Source: Tsukamurella pseudospumae (GTDB lineage Bacteria > Actinomycetota > Actinomycetes > Mycobacteriales > Mycobacteriaceae). From it: a stretch of DNA of 64,000 nucleotides. The translations under genes were made by a program, and so were the position numbers. A model generated the notes under the pieces. The model had not been told where the DNA came from, did no database searches, and saw only the letters and a list, made by a program, of their open reading frames with translations. Positions within the stretch are counted from its first letter, which is position 1. Every line of letters begins with the position of its first letter. Location of the stretch: NCBI RefSeq assembly GCF_001575205.1, contig NZ_LSRE01000019.1:1-64000 (forward strand), written 5' to 3'. Shown piece by piece: positions 8,888-17,673 of this stretch.

Positions 8888-10309
8888 ATGTCTGCACGCA
8901 AGATCATCGCCATCGGCGGCTCGGACGCCGGGATCTCCGCTGCCCTGCGGGCCCGCGAACTCGACCCCACCACCGAGGTCACCGTGGTCGTCGCCGACGC
9001 CTACCCGAACTTCTCCATCTGCGGCATCCCGTACTACGTCTCCGGCGAGGTCACCCACTGGAGCAACCTCGCCCACCGCACCGCCGCCGACCTCGCCGCG
9101 ACCGGCATGACCGTGCACACCGACACCAGAGCTACCGCGATCGACGCGGCCGGGCACCGCCTGACCGTCACCGGCCCCGACGGCGCCACCCGCGACCTCG
9201 ACTACGACGCCCTCGTCATCGGCACCGGCGCCGTCTCCGTGCGGCCGCCGATCACCGGACTCGACCATCTCGGGCCCGACGACGGTGTGCACCTGCTGCA
9301 CTCGATGGGCGACACCTTCGCCGTAATGAACACCCTCACCACCAAGGATCCGAAGACCGCGATCATCATCGGTGCCGGCTACATCGGCCTCGAGATGGCC
9401 GAAGGGCTCACCGCCCGCGGCATCCACGTGACCCAGATCGAAGCCCTCCCCGAAGTCCTGCCCACCGTCGAACCCGAACTCGGCGCCCTCGTCCACGACG
9501 AACTCGTCCGCAACGGGGTCGACGTCCGCACCAAGACCCTGGTCACCGCCGTCAACCGCACCGCCACCGGCGCACTGGCCGTGACCACCAGCCGCGACGG
9601 CGAGACCGACCAGGTCACCGCTGATTTGGTGCTCGTCGTCGTGGGTGTCCGCCCCGACACCGAGCTGGCTGCCGCAGCTGGCGTCGAGCTCGGGATCAAG
9701 GGCACGATCGCCGTTGACGAGCAGATGCGCACCAACCTGCCCGACGTCTTCGCCGCCGGCGATGCCGTGCACACCCACCACCGCCAGCTCGGCATCACCT
9801 GGCTGCCACTCGGCACCACCGCGCACAAGCAGGGCCGCGTCGCCGGTGAGAACGCCCTCGGCGGCACCGCCCGGGTCGCCGGCTCGCTGGGTACCCAGGT
9901 CGTGAAGATCTTCGACCTGGTCGCCGCCCGCACCGGTCTCAAAGAGACCGAAGCGCTAGCGGCCGGCCGGGGGTGGGTGCCGGTGTCGACGACGTCCACA
10001 CCGGATGATCACAAGGCCTACTACCCGGGCGCCACCCCGATCAGCATCCGCATCACCGGCGACGAGAACACCGGCATCCTGCTCGGCGCCCAGCTCATCG
10101 GCCATCGCACGGCGGAGGTCTCCAAGCGCGTCGACACCTACGCCATCGCCCTGCATCACGGCATGAGCGTCGACGCCCTGTCCGAGCTGGACCTGTCCTA
10201 CACACCGCCGCTCGGGTCCCCGTGGGACGCCGTGCAGGTCGCCGCCCAGAACTGGGTCCGCGAACACCAGCCGCATCACCAGCGTGCAGGGCTTGGCGTG
10301 TCCCGATAA
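8888..10309 (+). CDS. FAD/NAD(P)-dependent oxidoreductase, CoA-disulfide-reductase/NADH-oxidase type
   Basis: A 473-residue flavoprotein. It has an N-terminal FAD-binding Rossmann motif (IGGSDAGIS, residues 9-17) and a single redox cysteine, Cys45, in NFSICGIPYY, the position of the catalytic cysteine in CoA disulfide reductase and NADH oxidase. An NAD(P)H-binding motif IIGAGYIGLEMAEGL lies near 168, and FAAGDAV is present before the dimerisation domain. GAAGGGA lies upstream of ATG 8888. It is the last gene of the ars cluster, where flavin reductases of this group often occur. A thiol-redox supporting role for arsenate reduction is plausible but inferred. Confidence 0.82.
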   Translation: MSARKIIAIGGSDAGISAALRARELDPTTEVTVVVADAYPNFSICGIPYYVSGEVTHWSNLAHRTAADLAATGMTVHTDTRATAIDAAGHRLTVTGPDGATRDLDYDALVIGTGAVSVRPPITGLDHLGPDDGVHLLHSMGDTFAVMNTLTTKDPKTAIIIGAGYIGLEMAEGLTARGIHVTQIEALPEVLPTVEPELGALVHDELVRNGVDVRTKTLVTAVNRTATGALAVTTSRDGETDQVTADLVLVVVGVRPDTELAAAAGVELGIKGTIAVDEQMRTNLPDVFAAGDAVHTHHRQLGITWLPLGTTAHKQGRVAGENALGGTARVAGSLGTQVVKIFDLVAARTGLKETEALAAGRGWVPVSTTSTPDDHKAYYPGATPISIRITGDENTGILLGAQLIGHRTAEVSKRVDTYAIALHHGMSVDALSELDLSYTPPLGSPWDAVQVAAQNWVREHQPHHQRAGLGVSR

Positions 10310-10333
10310 CCACCTGAGGGCTCGGTCGGTCGT

Positions 10334-12322
10334 CTACGCCGCGTGCGCAGCCACCGGCTCGGGCTTGGACGCCGGTGTCGACCGCAGGGCGGTCACGCGG
10401 CCCGCGCGGACCCCGTTGGCGATGACGACGATCTCTGCGAGTTCGTGGACGGCGACGACGGCGGCGAGACCGAGGATCCCGAACAACGCGAGGGGGATGA
10501 GGATCGCGATCAGCCCGAGGGATAGGCCGACGTTCTGCAGCATGATCGTGCGAGCCCGGCGGGCGTGGTCAAGTGCCTGGGGGAGGGTGCGGAGGTCTTC
10601 GCCCATCAGGGCGACGTCGGCGGTCTCGATCGCGACGTCGGATCCCATGGCGCCCATGGCGATGCCGAGGTCGGCGGTGGCCAGGGCGGGGGCGTCGTTG
10701 ACGCCATCGCCGACCATCGCCGTGAACGCGCTCTGGCGGAGGTCGCCAATGATGCGGGCCTTGTCCTCGGGCCGCAGGTCGGCGTGCACGTCGTCGATGC
10801 CGGCGATGCGCGCCAGGGCGGTGGCGGCGGCGGTGTTGTCGCCGGTGAGCATCGCGACGGTGGCGCCGCTGCGGTGCAGATGGGCGATCACCTCGCCGGC
10901 TTCGGGGCGCAGCTCGTCGCGGACAGCGACCGCCCCGATGACTTGGCCGTCGTGTTCGACGAGGACGGCGGTGGCGCCGCCGGCCTGCATCGCCGCGATC
11001 CGCTCGGCGAGGGGGCCGGGTTCGATCCAGCCGGGACGCCCTAAGCGGGCGGGGCGGCCGTCGACGAGTCCGATCAGACCGGCCCCGGGAACGGCCTGCA
11101 CATCGACCGCCGCGGTGGTCTGGCCGTGGGCGGCGAGGATCGAGCTGGCCAGCGGGTGTTCGCTGTGCGCTTCGAGCGCCGCTGCGACGGCGAGCACCCG
11201 CTCCTGCCCCGGAGAGCGGTCGCCGCTCAGGCTGTTCCCGGTGCTGGCAGGAGCGGTGTCGGCGGTGGCGATGTCGACGACGGTGGGCCGGTTCGCGGTC
11301 AGGGTGCCGGTCTTGTCGAGGGCGACGGTGCGGACTCGGCCGAGGGCTTCGAGGGCGGCTCCGCCTTTGACGAGGACGCCGATCGTGCTGGCGGCGCCGA
11401 TCGCGGCGACCACGGTCACCGGCACGGAGATCGCCAGCGCGCACGGGGAGGCGGCGACGAGCACGACCAGGGCCCGCGCGATCCAGGTGGCCGGGTCCCC
11501 GAGCAGGGATCCGAGGATGGCGATGGCGGCGGCGAAGATCATGATCGCCGGCACCAGGGGTTTGGCGATCGTGTCGGCCAGGCGCTGCGCGTCGCCCTTG
11601 CGGGACTGCTCGGCCTCGACGATCTGCACGATCTTGGCCAGGGAGTTGTTCTCCGCGGTGGTGGTGACCTGAACGGTCAGGGCGCCGGTGCCGTTGATCG
11701 ACCCGGCGAACACCTCGTCACCGGGACCGGCTTCGACAGGCACGGATTCGCCGGTGATCGCGGAAACATCCAGTGCGGTGCGGCCTTCGGTGATGGTGCC
11801 GTCGGTGGCGATCCGCTCGCCGGGTTTGACCAGCATCAGGTCCCCGACCGCCAGCTCCGACGGCGAAACGGTGACCGGACTCCCGTCACGGAGCACAGTC
11901 GCGGTGTCCGGGACCAGGTTCAGCAGGGCCCGCAGGCCGCGGCGGGTGCGGGAAACCGCGTACTCCTCGAGGCCCTCGCTGATGGAGAACAGCACGGCGA
12001 GCATCGCCGCTTCGCCGACCTCGCCGAGGATCACCGCGCCGACCGCGGCGATGGTCATCAGGGTGCCGACGCCGATCTTGCCCTTCGCCAACCGGCGCAG
12101 CGTGGAGGGGACGAACGTCCATCCCCCGATCAGCAGCGCCACCCACTCCAACACCAGCGTGAGGCGTTGGGGGCCGCCGGTCCAGCCGACGATGTACGCG
12201 GCGAGCAGGAACACTGCGGCCGCGGCGGCGGCCTGCAGCTCCCGCACCTGCCACCAGTGCTCCGGAGCCCGCTCGTCCTCACCGGCGGGTTCGTCGTGCC
12301 CGCAGCCGCATGCATCGCTCAT
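10334..12322 (-). CDS. Heavy-metal P1B-type ATPase (CtpG/CadA-like)
   Basis: A 662-residue metal efflux ATPase of the plasma membrane. It has the TGES actuator motif, SPCALA in the metal-binding helix (serine in place of the usual first cysteine of CPC), DKTGTLT with the phosphorylated aspartate, HPLASS in the nucleotide-binding domain and [10 protein letters not shown]. The last helices carry HELAEIVVIANG. There is no N-terminal HMA domain, only a short CGCGHD segment. The start at 12322 overlaps the upstream cmtR-like gene by 4 bp. The CmtR-type partner suggests Cd, Pb or Zn as substrate; the SPC motif would also suit Co. It ends 24 bp from the convergent flavoprotein gene. Confidence 0.88.
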   Translation of the reverse strand: MSDACGCGHDEPAGEDERAPEHWWQVRELQAAAAAAVFLLAAYIVGWTGGPQRLTLVLEWVALLIGGWTFVPSTLRRLAKGKIGVGTLMTIAAVGAVILGEVGEAAMLAVLFSISEGLEEYAVSRTRRGLRALLNLVPDTATVLRDGSPVTVSPSELAVGDLMLVKPGERIATDGTITEGRTALDVSAITGESVPVEAGPGDEVFAGSINGTGALTVQVTTTAENNSLAKIVQIVEAEQSRKGDAQRLADTIAKPLVPAIMIFAAAIAILGSLLGDPATWIARALVVLVAASPCALAISVPVTVVAAIGAASTIGVLVKGGAALEALGRVRTVALDKTGTLTANRPTVVDIATADTAPASTGNSLSGDRSPGQERVLAVAAALEAHSEHPLASSILAAHGQTTAAVDVQAVPGAGLIGLVDGRPARLGRPGWIEPGPLAERIAAMQAGGATAVLVEHDGQVIGAVAVRDELRPEAGEVIAHLHRSGATVAMLTGDNTAAATALARIAGIDDVHADLRPEDKARIIGDLRQSAFTAMVGDGVNDAPALATADLGIAMGAMGSDVAIETADVALMGEDLRTLPQALDHARRARTIMLQNVGLSLGLIAILIPLALFGILGLAAVVAVHELAEIVVIANGVRAGRVTALRSTPASKPEPVAAHAA

Positions 12323-12756
12323 CGCCGCACCGCCTTCGCCGCCGACGCCGAAGTTCCGTCGGTTCCGGCCGCGGTCGCGTCGTCGCTTCCGCAGCACGGT
12401 GCGGCGCTGTCCGTGACGTAGTTCGGGCACAACGCGACCGCGTTCCCGGTGGCCGCCAAGAGCTTTTCCGCGGCGGCGAGCAGGTCCATCAACTCCGGCC
12501 GGGCCAGGCTGTAGAACACCTGCCGGCCCTCCGGGCGGCCCTCGACGAGACCGCAGTCCCGCAGGCACGCCACGTGCGCGGACACGGTCGACTGCGCCAG
12601 CCCCAACTCGGCCATCAGGTCCGCCACCCGAGTTTCGCCGCCGTGGGCCAGGCGAGTCGCGATCGCCAGGCGGGTGCCGTCGGAGAGGCTGTGGAACAAC
12701 GCCACCGCGGGATCGAGGCCAGCCCCGGCCGCCACCGAACACTCATTCATCGCCAT
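12319..12756 (-). CDS. cmtR: ArsR/SmtB-family Cd/Pb sensor, CmtR-like
   Basis: A 145-residue winged-helix repressor. Cys64 and Cys68 lie in the recognition helix (HVACLRDCGLV) and Cys110 lies in a C-terminal segment (VALCPNY). Their spacing of 4 and 42 residues closely matches Cys57, Cys61 and Cys102 of M. tuberculosis CmtR, which senses Cd(II) and Pb(II). Translational overlap with the P1B ATPase gene means it represses its own efflux pump. An extra CC pair near residue 124 and a C-terminal Ala/Thr-rich tail are additional features. ATG 12756 is used; ATG 12750 is an alternative. Confidence 0.85.
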   Translation of the reverse strand: MAMNECSVAAGAGLDPAVALFHSLSDGTRLAIATRLAHGGETRVADLMAELGLAQSTVSAHVACLRDCGLVEGRPEGRQVFYSLARPELMDLLAAAEKLLAATGNAVALCPNYVTDSAAPCCGSDDATAAGTDGTSASAAKAVRR

Positions 12757-12855
12757 ACGGCGATGATAGCGGCCTTCTGTGGTGTAATCGAATCATCACG
12801 AAGAAACTCCCGGCCGCGGGCTCGCGGCCGGGCGAGCATGGTGGGAGCTGCTGGT

Positions 12856-13470
12856 ATGCCGTCGATGTCGACGATCGAATCACTGTTCTGCCGCAGTGTT
12901 CCATGGGAGGCGGTCACCGGCAGGTGGGTGCTGCCGTGGGCGCTGCAGAACGTCCAGCCGCGGGGCAGGGTGCTAGAGATCGGCGGCGGGGGCGGTGCGA
13001 TGGCTGCACAGATCCTCGCCACCAGCCCCGACGACGTGGAGGTGACAGTCACCGATTTCGACCCGGTGATGGTCGCGACCGCCGCTGATCGCCTGCGGCG
13101 GTTCGGTGACCGCGCCCACGCCCAGGTCGCCGACGCCACCGCCCTGCCGTTCGAGGACGGCGGCTTCGACACCGTCGTCACGTTCATCATGTTGCATCAC
13201 GTCGTCGATTGGGAGCAGGCCCTGGGCGAAGCCGTGCGGGTGCTCGCTCCCGGTGGGATGTTGGTCGGGTACGACCTACTCGGCAGCGCACCGGCGCGGC
13301 TGCTGCACCACCTCGAAGGCGCTCCACACCGGTTCATCAACCGCGACGAGCTGCGCCCGCACCTGGCATCCCTGCCGCTCACCGACATCAAGGTCCGGGA
13401 GAATACTGTGCTCACACGGTTCCAGGCGCGCGCTGTGTCCACCCAGAGCAGTTACCAGACGATCATCTAG
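12856..13470 (+). CDS. Class I SAM-dependent methyltransferase
   Basis: A 204-residue protein with the Rossmann-like methyltransferase motifs in order. Motif I is VLEIGGGGGAMA (near 40), an acidic residue follows in VTDFDPVM, then DATALPFEDGGFDTV (motif III) and LHHVVDWEQALGEAVRVLAPGG. It resembles UbiE/MenG-like enzymes. It has only one cysteine, so it is not an ArsM arsenite methyltransferase. ATG 12856 is preferred because GGGAG lies 8 bp upstream; ATG 12838 would add six residues. It is divergent from the cmtR-like gene and could share its promoter region. The substrate is unknown. Confidence 0.78.
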   Translation: MPSMSTIESLFCRSVPWEAVTGRWVLPWALQNVQPRGRVLEIGGGGGAMAAQILATSPDDVEVTVTDFDPVMVATAADRLRRFGDRAHAQVADATALPFEDGGFDTVVTFIMLHHVVDWEQALGEAVRVLAPGGMLVGYDLLGSAPARLLHHLEGAPHRFINRDELRPHLASLPLTDIKVRENTVLTRFQARAVSTQSSYQTII

Positions 13471-13563
13471 TTCTGCGCTGGCGGCGCGTCGATGTCGAGG
13501 CGCCAATTGGCGTATGGCCGACCACGGTCACTTGACACGATGGCTCGGCCGGGGCAGCACCCC

Positions 13564-15054
13564 CTAGGTGTATTTAAGGGTGGTCATCATGCCCATTTCC
13601 ATGTGATAGATGTTGTGGCAGTGCAGGGCCCATGTTCCGGGGTTGTCGGCGTCGAGGTCCACCTCGACTGAGCCCATCGGTTTGATGAGCACAGTGTCCT
13701 TGCGCAGTCCGGCGCTGCCGGGCAGTGACCAGGTGTGGCCGTGGATGTGCATCGGGTGCAGCATCATCGTTTCGTTGGTGATCTGCATCCGCAGTCGTTG
13801 GCCCTTGCCGACCGTCAGCGGGTTGTCCTCGCCGTGCTTCTTGCCGTTGATGCCCCAGGCGTACGGGTCCATCTGACCGTTGAGCGCGACTTTGATCGTC
13901 GAGTCCGGTTCACGGTCGGGCAGGCGTGCGGAGTCGGCGGCGGCGAGCTCGGTGGCGCCGAGGAGCACAGGGCCGTCCAGTTCGGCGGGACGCACGTCCG
14001 GGGCGGGGGCAGCGCCGGAACCCGTGCGCAGGACGGCGAGTGCCTGGCCGTTCTTGCCTTCGGCGGCGGCGACGAGGGGGAACACGCCGTCGCCGACGGT
14101 GACGGTCACGTCGTAGCGTTCGCCCATCGCGACGAACAGGGCACGGGCCTGCTTGTCCTGCACTCGGTGGCCGTCGGTGTGGGTGACCCTCAGGGTGTGT
14201 CCGCCGAGGGCGACCCGGAAGACGGTGTCGGAGCCGGCATTGATGATCCGCAGGCGGATGCGTTGTCCGGGTTTGGCGCGGAACTCGGTGGGTGCGGCCG
14301 GGATCCGGCCGTTGATGAGGTAGTGCGGGTAGACCACGTCACCGGCATCGCCGAGCCGGGAACTGCTCATGCCGGGCATCGAGGAGTGGTCCATGCCGCC
14401 CATGTCCATGCCGGGTTTGATCGGGCCGGTCTTGGCCTGGAAGTCGGCGAGGATCTGGTCGGGGTTCTTACCGACGCCGTCGGTCCAGTCGTCGAGGACG
14501 ACGATCCATTCGGCGTCGTAGGCGCCGGGTTCGTTGGGGTCGTCGATGATGATCGGCGCGTACAGCGCGCGGTCGAGTTGCGCGCCGACGTGCGGGTGGA
14601 AGAAGTGGGTACCGGCATCGGGGGCGGTGAACTCGTACACGAACCGCCCGCCGGGGCGAATCGGATCCTGGGTGACGCCGGGAACGCCGTCGGCCTGATT
14701 ACGCAGCCGGATGCCGTGCCAGTGGATGCTGGTGTCGGCGGGGAGCCTGTTGTCGAGGGCCACGCGCAGGAAGTCGCCGGCGTTGGCGCGAATGACCTTG
14801 CCCGGCAGGGCGTCGTCGTAGGCCCACGTTCGAGCGGTGATGCCACCGAGGTCGACCGTGCTCTCCCGGGCGGTGAGTGTCGTTTCAACGACCTTCTGCC
14901 CGGGCTGGGGTGTTGCTTGCAGCGGGGGACCCTGCAGCGGACGGGAGGCGCCGCCGGGCGTGCTGGCGGTGTTGTCGCCGCACGCGGCGAGCGCTCCGAC
15001 GCCGAGGGCGGCGAGGCCGCCGAACAGGGCTGTTCGTCTGGTCACCGGTGTCAT
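13564..15054 (-). CDS. Multicopper oxidase, Tat-exported lipoprotein type
   Basis: A 496-residue secreted cupredoxin protein. The N terminus has twin arginines (TRRTALFGG) and a lipobox ending at Cys25 (LAAC), so it is likely Tat-exported and lipid-anchored outside the membrane. All four copper-ligand motifs are present: HWHG (111-114), HFFHPHVG (150-157), HPMHIHGH (near 440) and HCHNIYHMEMGMM (C terminus). A Met-rich insert DMGGMDHSSMPGM lies near 220. Such enzymes oxidise Cu(I) to less toxic Cu(II). It is followed on the chromosome by a Met/His-rich lipoprotein and a two-component system that probably control and assist it. Confidence 0.9.
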   Translation of the reverse strand: MTPVTRRTALFGGLAALGVGALAACGDNTASTPGGASRPLQGPPLQATPQPGQKVVETTLTARESTVDLGGITARTWAYDDALPGKVIRANAGDFLRVALDNRLPADTSIHWHGIRLRNQADGVPGVTQDPIRPGGRFVYEFTAPDAGTHFFHPHVGAQLDRALYAPIIIDDPNEPGAYDAEWIVVLDDWTDGVGKNPDQILADFQAKTGPIKPGMDMGGMDHSSMPGMSSSRLGDAGDVVYPHYLINGRIPAAPTEFRAKPGQRIRLRIINAGSDTVFRVALGGHTLRVTHTDGHRVQDKQARALFVAMGERYDVTVTVGDGVFPLVAAAEGKNGQALAVLRTGSGAAPAPDVRPAELDGPVLLGATELAAADSARLPDREPDSTIKVALNGQMDPYAWGINGKKHGEDNPLTVGKGQRLRMQITNETMMLHPMHIHGHTWSLPGSAGLRKDTVLIKPMGSVEVDLDADNPGTWALHCHNIYHMEMGMMTTLKYT

Positions 15055-15102
15055 GCGTGATCCCCTTGGGTCGAGTCGAGAGATGGAGGCAAGCAGCGGT
15101 GC

Positions 15103-15363
15103 CTACGGCGCGGCGGGGCTGGTGGAGGGGCTGCCGTGGTCCATCCCCGGCATGTTTGGCATCCCCGGCATGCTGGGGTGCGGTGCGGGGGGCGAACTCG
15201 GGGTGCTGCTCATCGAATGCCCGGCGGGCATCTGCGTTTGGGATGAGGCCGGTGTGCTGCTGGTGTCGTGATTCATCGACGACATACCGTCGCCGCAGGC
15301 GGTGGTGGCGAGGACGATGGTGGCGGTAACAGCTGCCGTGGTGAACAGTCGCTTGGGATTCAT
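15103..15363 (-). CDS. Small Met/His-rich lipoprotein, probable copper binder
   Basis: An 86-residue exported protein: a signal peptide, a lipobox ending ATTAC (Cys23), then a low-complexity mature part with repeated Met, His, Ser and Pro (MSSMNHD, MPAGHSMSS, PSMPGMPNMPGMDHG). The spacing of Met and His is that of extracellular Cu(I)/Cu(II)-binding peptides. It is translationally coupled to the upstream histidine kinase (4-bp overlap) and lies 48 bp before the multicopper oxidase, so it may deliver copper to that enzyme or buffer it. Function is inferred from composition and context. Confidence 0.75.
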   Translation of the reverse strand: MNPKRLFTTAAVTATIVLATTACGDGMSSMNHDTSSTPASSQTQMPAGHSMSSTPSSPPAPHPSMPGMPNMPGMDHGSPSTSPAAP

Positions 15364-16616
15364 GGGTTCTTCCTTTTAGCCGGGATTCTCTGGGGGACTC
15401 TGCGGTGGGTTTGTCTGGGCGGTGAGTTCGGCACCTCGGTGGTGTCGGGGGTCGGCGCTGGGTAGCCACGCTTGGCGCTGCGGCACTGGTAGATCGGCAA
15501 CGTTAGCGTGAACTGGGCGCCCCGGCCGGGCCCGCGGCTGGTGGCGGTAAGGGATCCGTCGTGGGCTTCGGCGAGCGCACGGGCGATGGTCAGTCCGATT
15601 CCGCTGCCGCCGGCGTCGCGATTGCGGGAGGTGTCGGTGCGGTAGAAGCGGTCGAAGACGTGTGGGAGGTGTTCGGGGGCGATGCCTTCGCCGGTGTCGT
15701 CGATGAGGATGTCGACGAGATTGTGGTCTCGGCGTCGGCTGCTGACGGTGACGCTACCGCCGGGTGGGGTGTGTCGGCGGGCGTTGCTGAGCAGGTTCGC
15801 CAGGGTCTGGCCGATGCGGGTGCGGTCCGCGGCGACCAGATCCGTGGTGGTCGGGCCGACGATCAGGTCGATACCTGCGTCGTCGTAGCCGGGTTGCGCT
15901 TCGCGGACCGCGGCGGTGGTGATGTCGTTGACCGCGGTCGGTTCGGGTTCGACACGCAGTTGGCGTTCGCCGGCGCGGGAGACCGAATCGATGTCGTCGG
16001 CGAGGCGTTTGAGCCTGCTGGTGGCGCTGCGGATGACGCCGTACATCTGCTCGCCGGGGGTGCGGATGCCGTCTTCGGCAGCTTCGATCTGCGCGGCGAT
16101 CGTAGTGATCGGGGTGCGGAGTTCGTGGGCGAGGTCCGAGAGCATCTGCTGGCGGATCTCCTCGGTGGTATCGAGCTGCTCGGCCAGCCGGTTGACACTG
16201 CGGGTCAGGTCGCTGAATTCACGGCCCAGGCGGCTGGGCGGGACTCGGACGGCGTGGTTACCGGCGGCGATGTTCGCGGTCGAGGTGACCACGGCACTGA
16301 TCGAGCGCTGCACCCGACGGGTGATCAGCCAGCTGACCACCAGTGCCAGCACCACCGAGCAGAGCAGGGCGACCGACACGGACACGATCAGCGAGGAGGC
16401 GAACGCCTCCTCGACGTGCTTGGCCTGCGGGGATGTGGTGGGCAGGCCGGCGTGGGCCATGTGGGTGTGGAACAGGTGCGGCGCGACCGTCCAGGCAACC
16501 AGAGCGGAGCTTGCAGCGCCGGCAGCGATCACGACGGTTTGGGCGATGAACAGGCGAGTGGTGAACCCCGAACGTTGCCGCCCGCCGGCCCGCCGCCCGG
16601 ACAGCAGCGTGCTCAT
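15360..16616 (-). CDS. Sensor histidine kinase, copper/heavy-metal type
   Basis: A 418-residue membrane kinase. Transmembrane helices lie at about 21-43 and 75-97 and enclose a very short extracytoplasmic loop with four histidines (H47, H50, H52, H55) and a Met. A HAMP domain follows (about 98-150), then the phosphoacceptor DLAHELRTP (His164) and a HATPase domain with N, G1 (DDTGEGIAPEHL) and G2 (GGSGIGLTIA) boxes. A basic, proline-rich tail of about 35 residues ends the protein. It overlaps the response regulator by 4 bp. The His-rich loop suggests direct metal sensing. Confidence 0.87.
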   Translation of the reverse strand: MSTLLSGRRAGGRQRSGFTTRLFIAQTVVIAAGAASSALVAWTVAPHLFHTHMAHAGLPTTSPQAKHVEEAFASSLIVSVSVALLCSVVLALVVSWLITRRVQRSISAVVTSTANIAAGNHAVRVPPSRLGREFSDLTRSVNRLAEQLDTTEEIRQQMLSDLAHELRTPITTIAAQIEAAEDGIRTPGEQMYGVIRSATSRLKRLADDIDSVSRAGERQLRVEPEPTAVNDITTAAVREAQPGYDDAGIDLIVGPTTTDLVAADRTRIGQTLANLLSNARRHTPPGGSVTVSSRRRDHNLVDILIDDTGEGIAPEHLPHVFDRFYRTDTSRNRDAGGSGIGLTIARALAEAHDGSLTATSRGPGRGAQFTLTLPIYQCRSAKRGYPAPTPDTTEVPNSPPRQTHRRVPQRIPAKRKNP

Positions 16617-17392
16617 CGTTGCGACCGGCCGTCACCCATTCGGTACCCGATCCCGCGAATGGTGCGGATGTAGCGGCGCTCGGCCGCGGTGTCACCGAGC
16701 TTGCGACGCAGGCTCGCGATGTGGACGTCGACGACGTGGGCGTCGCCGACCCAACCGGGACCCCAGAGCTCGGAGAGGAGCTGATCGCGGCTGAACACCA
16801 TCCCTGGTCGGCGGGAGAGCACATCGAGCAGGTCGAATTCAGTGCGGGTGAGCGCGATCGGTGTCCCCGCAAGGCTCACTTCCCGCCCCTGCGGGTCGAT
16901 CACCAGCTCGTCGATCCGGCGTTCCCCGGGCAGCGGCATGCCAGAGGCGTTGACGGTTCCGGCGCGCGGCCTGCGGAGCATCGCTTCGATCCGGGCGATC
17001 AGCTCGCGGGGGCTGAACGGTTTGGTCAGGTAGTCGTCAGCTCCGACGGACAGGCCGACGAGGGTGTCGACCTCGTCGGCGCGGGCGGTGACCATCACCA
17101 CGTAGGCATCGGAGAAGGTGCGCAGTTGCCGACAGACCTCGACGCCGTCCAGCGAGGGCAAGCCGAGGTCGAGGACGACGACGTCCGGGGGCAGGCGATG
17201 CGCGGCGGCCACCGCGGCGGCGCCGTCGCCGCTGATCTCGACGTCGAAGCCGCTGCGTTGGAGGTAGTCGGCGATGACCTCGGCGAGGTCGGGTTCGTCC
17301 TCGATGACCATCGCGCGCAGGCCCAGTTTCGGCCGCGGCTCAGTCACCGCCGCCGGCCTGGGCTCGGCAACAATCGCATCCATGCCTCCCAT
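16613..17392 (-). CDS. OmpR/PhoB-family response regulator
   Basis: A 259-residue regulator. The receiver domain begins near residue 30 (VIEDEPDLAEVIADYL), with the phosphorylatable Asp in VVLDLGLPSLDG and the conserved Lys in DYLTKPFSPREL. The C-terminal winged helix has LTRTEFDLLDVLSRRPGMVFSR and HVVDVHIASLRRKLGD. Two ATG codons, 17392 and 17383, are possible starts; a GGGAGG box sits too close to the second one. With the kinase below it should activate the copper genes 13564-15363. Direct repeats upstream (17432-17459) may be its own binding site. Confidence 0.88.
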   Translation of the reverse strand: MGGMDAIVAEPRPAAVTEPRPKLGLRAMVIEDEPDLAEVIADYLQRSGFDVEISGDGAAAVAAAHRLPPDVVVLDLGLPSLDGVEVCRQLRTFSDAYVVMVTARADEVDTLVGLSVGADDYLTKPFSPRELIARIEAMLRRPRAGTVNASGMPLPGERRIDELVIDPQGREVSLAGTPIALTRTEFDLLDVLSRRPGMVFSRDQLLSELWGPGWVGDAHVVDVHIASLRRKLGDTAAERRYIRTIRGIGYRMGDGRSQR

Positions 17393-17431
17393 CGTGGCCT
17401 GACGGTATGCCGATGTTCGAGCCGAGACGGC

Positions 17432-17459
17432 GATCTTGAGCAAATCTTGATCTTGAGCA
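17432..17459. promoter_or_regulatory. Tandem direct repeats GATCTTGAGCA
   Basis: GATCTTGAGCA occurs at 17432-17442 and 17449-17459 (17-bp period), with a related ATCTTGA at 17444-17450 between them. The site lies 40-67 bp upstream of the response regulator and also in front of the divergent PLP-enzyme gene. OmpR-family regulators bind direct repeats, so this is a candidate autoregulatory box. Confidence 0.4.
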
Positions 17460-17673
17460 TACGTAACCGCCCGGTTAGGGCACGCACAGTCGTAAGCGGT
17501 CAGACACCCCTCACCGGACTGATCACGATGTGGCGCGTTTTCACCAGGGCGCGCCCCAGGCGCGCCGCCCCCGCTGGCCCCTGCCGGTGCCGCAGCGGAC
17601 CTCTGCTGTGGCCGGGCGGCGTCGCCGCACACCTGCGACATCCTGCTTCGCCCTCCGAAAGGAATACCCCGAC

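Noticed and set aside
12856-13470. Methyltransferase as arsenite methyltransferase ArsM
   Set aside because: ArsM needs several conserved cysteines; this protein has only one, so only a general methyltransferase call is supported.
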